A stretch of DNA of 64,000 nt from Drosophila miranda (lineage: Eukaryota > Arthropoda > Insecta > Diptera > Drosophilidae): contig NC_046673.1 in the NCBI RefSeq assembly GCF_003369915.1, positions 16,476,001 to 16,540,000 of the forward strand. The letters are read 5' to 3'. The notes below the pieces were generated by a model. The model searched no databases, was not told the DNA's origin, and worked only from the letters and a program-made list of their open reading frames with translations. The first letter of the stretch is position 1. Each line of letters starts with the position of its first letter. The translations under genes and the position numbers were made by a program. Shown here one piece after another: positions 60,441 through 64,000 of this stretch.

Positions 60441-61754
60441 TGTAAAATCCTGTGAGTCCTCCTACCGACTGAGTATCGGGCATAAATGTAGAGCCGCGGA
60501 CCTTGCCGTTGCTCATCACGTTTCGAACGTTTTTTTGCTGTTTTTTTGTGAACTTTCATTAATTTTTCGGAGGACTTCTATTTTCTTCTAGACTGTTTTG
60601 ATTTTCTGTTACAAATTATTACAGTATTGACATATTTTCAGGTTGGTTCATTTGTCGTTTTGTACCTCTCCTCTTTGACCGTATACGTAACATATATTTT
60701 GCTAATTTAGAGAATCAAACGGGGCTTTTCGTTACTAAAATAAGTAAAAGAGGTTCTTGTTCAACCTGTGACCTCTTTCCTTTCCAACAGACTCTCAACT
60801 TGGCTATTCCCAATCATTTCCTTATGGGACTGCATTTTGTTCCCTTGTTCCCCGGATAATGGGGAGCGGAGACGTACAATGCACATTTTGTACTTTTGGC
60901 GATTGCCGGTCGGTCTGAGGTGGGGAATGTGTATTGAGGGTGGGGGTAGGTTAGAAATCGTTTCACCGTTGCTCACTTTCAACTTTCTTCTTGGAAACGA
61001 GTGCTGTGCGGTGCGGTGCGGTGCGGTGCGAGGGGGTAGTGCGGGAAAAGTTTTCCCTTTGTATAATTAAAGCTGGGGGCAGGCGAGTAACGGTAAAGGC
61101 AGTGATGAAGACAAACGAAATTGTTTACATGTGTCTTTGTTACAGTTATCCATTGGTGGGTTTTCCGAGGGCGCTTCGGCGCGGGCTTAGGGGGTGGGGC
61201 CGTGGGGTGTGGGGCGCCAGTGTTGGTTTAGTGTTAGTGGGCCTACAACCGGCTACAGCTGCTCGGCTACAGCTGGAGGCATGTTTTCTCTTTCTCACTC
61301 AGTCAGCAGCCAGCAGGCAGCAGCCAGCAGTCTGGCAGGCGCTCTGGCTGTCTCTCTGGCTGCCTCTTTCCCGTTTATTTGCCTCCACTCTTTGCCTTGT
61401 TGTTCCACACCACCCATCCCACCCCTTAAGCCACTCATTGCATTACACTTGCATATGCAAGACTTCAACATCGCCATCGTTATCGTCATCGTCATCGTCA
61501 TCGTTGAGAGTGGCCTCCTGTCTTGTTCACGCCCATTTTATTTAGCATTTTGTTGTTTTTTCGGTTTCCTGCGGTTTTTAATTAAAATTAACTTTGTTTA
61601 TTTTACGCTTTTCCTCACGCCAAATGCCCCCCTCCCCCCGCCCAATGCTCTCTCGCCTGCACTCTCTTTGGCTGCCTCAGACACAGTAATGTTTACTCTG
61701 CCCGCTCTCCTGCTCTCCCGCTCTCTTGTAGTCTTGCTCTCCTCACCGTCTTTC
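60441..61754. other. Intergenic stretch, simple repeats
   Basis: Includes GTGCG tandem repeats (61004-61031), CAGCAGC-type repeats (61300-61335) and a CATCGT tandem repeat (61468-61505). No gene recognised. Confidence 0.4.
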
Positions 61755-61935
61755 TTTTTATACCCCTTGCAGAAGGTATTATGATTTCCGGCAGATGTTT
61801 GAAACAAAGCAAGGGAGCCTTTCAAAGCCTTAAATATATTTCAATACATATATTTCCGATCTGCAACCGATAATACATGCCGCCAAGTTCGGATCAGTAT
61901 ATTTACGAGTATTATCAGTATATAAAATATATATT
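61755..61935 (+). repeat. Dispersed repeat fragment (TATACCCCTTGCAGAAGG type)
   Basis: Begins TATACCCCTTGCAGAAGGTA and TTATGATTT, the common left end of the same dispersed Drosophila repeat family as at 60323. Later parts are degraded. Confidence 0.45.
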
Positions 61936-62428
61936 TAGGCCTATAATTATATTTCCTTAGAGAGCTAGGAACGATTAGTTACCAAGCAAGTTTTTCTCAG
62001 TAAATATTGATTTTTTCTAATAATATTTTCTTGTATCATATAGCTATTATATATTCTAATATATAGTTCGTTCACTTTCAATTAAATATTCGGTTCTTAA
62101 ATACAAAATTTATGAAATTAAATTTATATTTGACTTTGATTTTAATGTACAAAAATAGCTTTGATTTAAATATACAATAAATGTATTAAGAAGTCTTTAA
62201 TCTAAATATAAAACACTTTGAATAAATGTAATATGTTAAATTTTAAGGCAATATATTCAATTTAAATATGCAAATAATTAATTTAAATATGAAATATGTT
62301 TAGATCAAAAGGTAAGTGAAATCGTTTCCATTAGAATATCTTCCTTCTATCATAGAGACTTTTCGAGCCTCAAGGCTTTTTTCTGTTCGCTTATGGCAAG
62401 TTTTGATGAAAATTTGATAACGAACGTC

Positions 62429-62464
62429 GGATCTGCAAGGGTGTCAAACGGTCGGCTTCGGCCC
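62429..62464 (-). repeat. Dispersed repeat block, copy B
   Basis: Reverse-complement partner of 52493-52527, sharing GGATCTGC, AGGGTGTCAAA and GGCTTCGGC. Confidence 0.5.
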
Positions 62465-63216
62465 CTTCTTTTTTTGATCCCTCTTTGTTGCTGATGCAGT
62501 TGTGGAGGCTGTTTGTGGGGGCTGTTGTTGCTGTATGAGTAGCTGCATGTAATTGCCGCCATTTGTGTTGTCATCGCCACCATCCTAGCCACATGCACCC
62601 CCCACTATACCTACCTGTTGGCAGACGGACGGACAGAGAGACAGACAGGTCGGAAGAAGAAGAAGTGTTCTGCAATCATCGCCATCATCTTCCGCTTTCT
62701 CAGGGCTTGTGTAACTTTTGCCAGTTTGTTCAAGTTTGTGCGTTATTCCTGCTGGTACCATACCAACCCATTAACCCACCACCCACCGCGCCCCCCGCCA
62801 CACTCATTATGATTAGTGGATTTTATTAGCATTTTAATGCAATTCGTTTATTTGAAAAATATATATGAATGGATTAACTTAAGGCGAAGGGGATTCTCAC
62901 AGCAAAAATTATACTTCCTGAGAGTCTCTATGATAAGTACAAACTTCTGGGCACTCAATCCAACAAGGAGTCTTGGGACGATGCCTTAGATTTCGCTATC
63001 ATTCTTAAATACCAGACGATGAATCAGGTTTCTTATAAACGTATTTGTATAAATATTTCCTTATTTTATGGGAATTTATTCGAACAATATCTATGACAAA
63101 GATCAAATGTTTTTTTACTTAACGAAGAAATTTTTTTGGGAGCGATTAGATGATAGGCAGCTTTTAGTGTCCCAATTGCCAATATATTACATGAAATTAT
63201 GTACTTGTGCAATACT

Positions 63217-64000
63217 CTACAGAGTGGTGTCGCGTTGCGGTGCGAATGGATTGGGTGGTGTGGGTAAATTTGGGTCCCACTCACAGACGAAGGCCAACTT
63301 CTTATCACACTTTTCCACACCCATGACCAGTTCTGTGCCCGTAAACTCCATATAGACACAGTAGCCATCGCCGAAGCGTTTCTTTGGTGGCTCCTTCTTC
63401 ACAAAGTTGGTATAGTTCATGGGCAGGGCGTCATTGTGCCAGTAGAAGTCGTAAAGTGTTTTGTGATCAACATCGTCCGGATTGGACAGGCGTCCGCGAT
63501 GTCCGCCGCACCAGAAGACCGCATGGGTTGCGGCGTGTGCCTTGTACTTCAAGTAGTAGGCAATTTGTTTCATTTCCTCGACCGTTCGAACAGTTACCAG
63601 CCGGGACTTGTCATCAATAGCCTCGCAGCCAAGGTTCGCATGAAGCCAACCCATCTAAATTCGATGAGACTGGAATAATTCGGGCCCTTGTGGCGGATTC
63701 AAATACAAATACTCACTACGACGGGCACACTGAGAACTCGAGTCTTGAAGGTGACCTTGTAGTACTCGTAAGTGGGCTACAAAAAGGGAATCATTAGAGA
63801 GAATCCCCGGCATACGGAGGGCTTACGTACGACCTTGTTGGAGGAGAAGAAATAGCATCGTCCACCGATGTTCACAAAGGGCTTCGAGCAGTGAGCTGGG
63901 AAGGCATAAGACCATAAATACAATCAATATTTAATTGGGAAGAGAGATGAACGGAAACTCACGGTGCCAGTAGTCCTGAAAGTGGATGGTGGCACCCAGA
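63217..64000 (-). CDS. C-type lectin domain protein, 3' part, partial at window edge
   Basis: The C-terminal part of a secreted-type C-type lectin; the 5' part lies beyond the window. Exons on the minus strand are from the edge to 63963, 63895-63831, 63776-63717 and 63654-63217. The reading is frame-consistent. The lectin fold shows GGRCYFFSSNK, then WLHANLGCEAI with SRLVTVRTVEEMKQI. The middle has FWCGGHRGRL, and the end has FGDGYCVYMEF, VEKCDKKLAFVCEWD. Conserved disulfide cysteines are visible, but a classical EPN or QPD calcium/sugar motif is not, so sugar binding is uncertain. The 60-nt exon adds 20 residues (PTYEYYKV...) between the first strand and first helix, and skipping it would also keep frame. 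I do not recognise the specific gene. Confidence 0.8.

Noticed and set aside
61194-61784. 196-residue plus-strand ORF in the gene-poor region
   Set aside because: Low-complexity composition with serine and leucine runs, overlapping other frames. It also enters a dispersed repeat fragment at its end.

Overview
The window is Drosophila X-chromosome (Muller element A) DNA. The gene content and order (Rab35, Phf7, the CG9577/CG9581 pair, a TIPRL gene, Annexin B10, short wing, obstructor-A, Peritrophin-A, a BTB-PHR gene, Rab10, an AMDHD2 gene) match the Rab35-to-Rab10 neighbourhood known from D. melanogaster. Introns are mostly 50-120 bp and several promoters carry DRE (TATCGATA) or Motif 1 elements. 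The Sdic cluster that D. melanogaster has between sw and AnxB10 is absent, so this is another Drosophila. The style of the dispersed repeats suggests the obscura group, which is an inference.

Layout. 1.9-4.3 kb: Rab35 (-). 4.9-17.5 kb: a nearly perfect tandem duplication of about 5.99 kb. Copy 1 holds complete Phf7 (-), CG9577 (+) and CG9581 (-). Copy 2 holds complete CG9577 and CG9581, but its Phf7 is cut inside the last exon and ends in a short junction-derived tail. The few differences between the copies cluster in Phf7 coding sequence, and all eight substitutions seen there change an amino acid. 17.5-20.2 kb: unidentified sequence, then a repeat cluster with a 272-bp tandem array and an inverted arm. 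20.5-23.5 kb: TIPRL (+) and Annexin B10 (-), converging; AnxB10 appears to use a 3-nt microexon. 24.8-32.3 kb: short wing, the cytoplasmic dynein intermediate chain (-), with nine coding exons that include small cassette-like ones. 35.0-42.0 kb: the chitin-binding pair obst-A and Peritrophin-A (+). 42.7-44.9 kb: a BTB-BACK-PHR gene (-). 46.6-48.2 kb: Rab10 (+). 50.2-51.9 kb: N-acetylglucosamine-6-phosphate deacetylase (-). 52.2-63.2 kb: about 11 kb with no recognisable gene. 63.2-64.0 kb: the 3' part of a C-type lectin gene (-), running off the window.

Most genes are housekeeping: vesicle traffic (Rab35, Rab10, annexin), dynein transport (sw), fatty-acid and peptide processing (CG9577, CG9581), PP2A-type phosphatase regulation (TIPRL) and amino-sugar catabolism (AMDHD2). 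Two are cuticle or peritrophic chitin-binding proteins, and Phf7 is a germline chromatin factor. For every multi-exon gene lying wholly in the window the proposed exon joins keep frame and give a protein of the expected family size.
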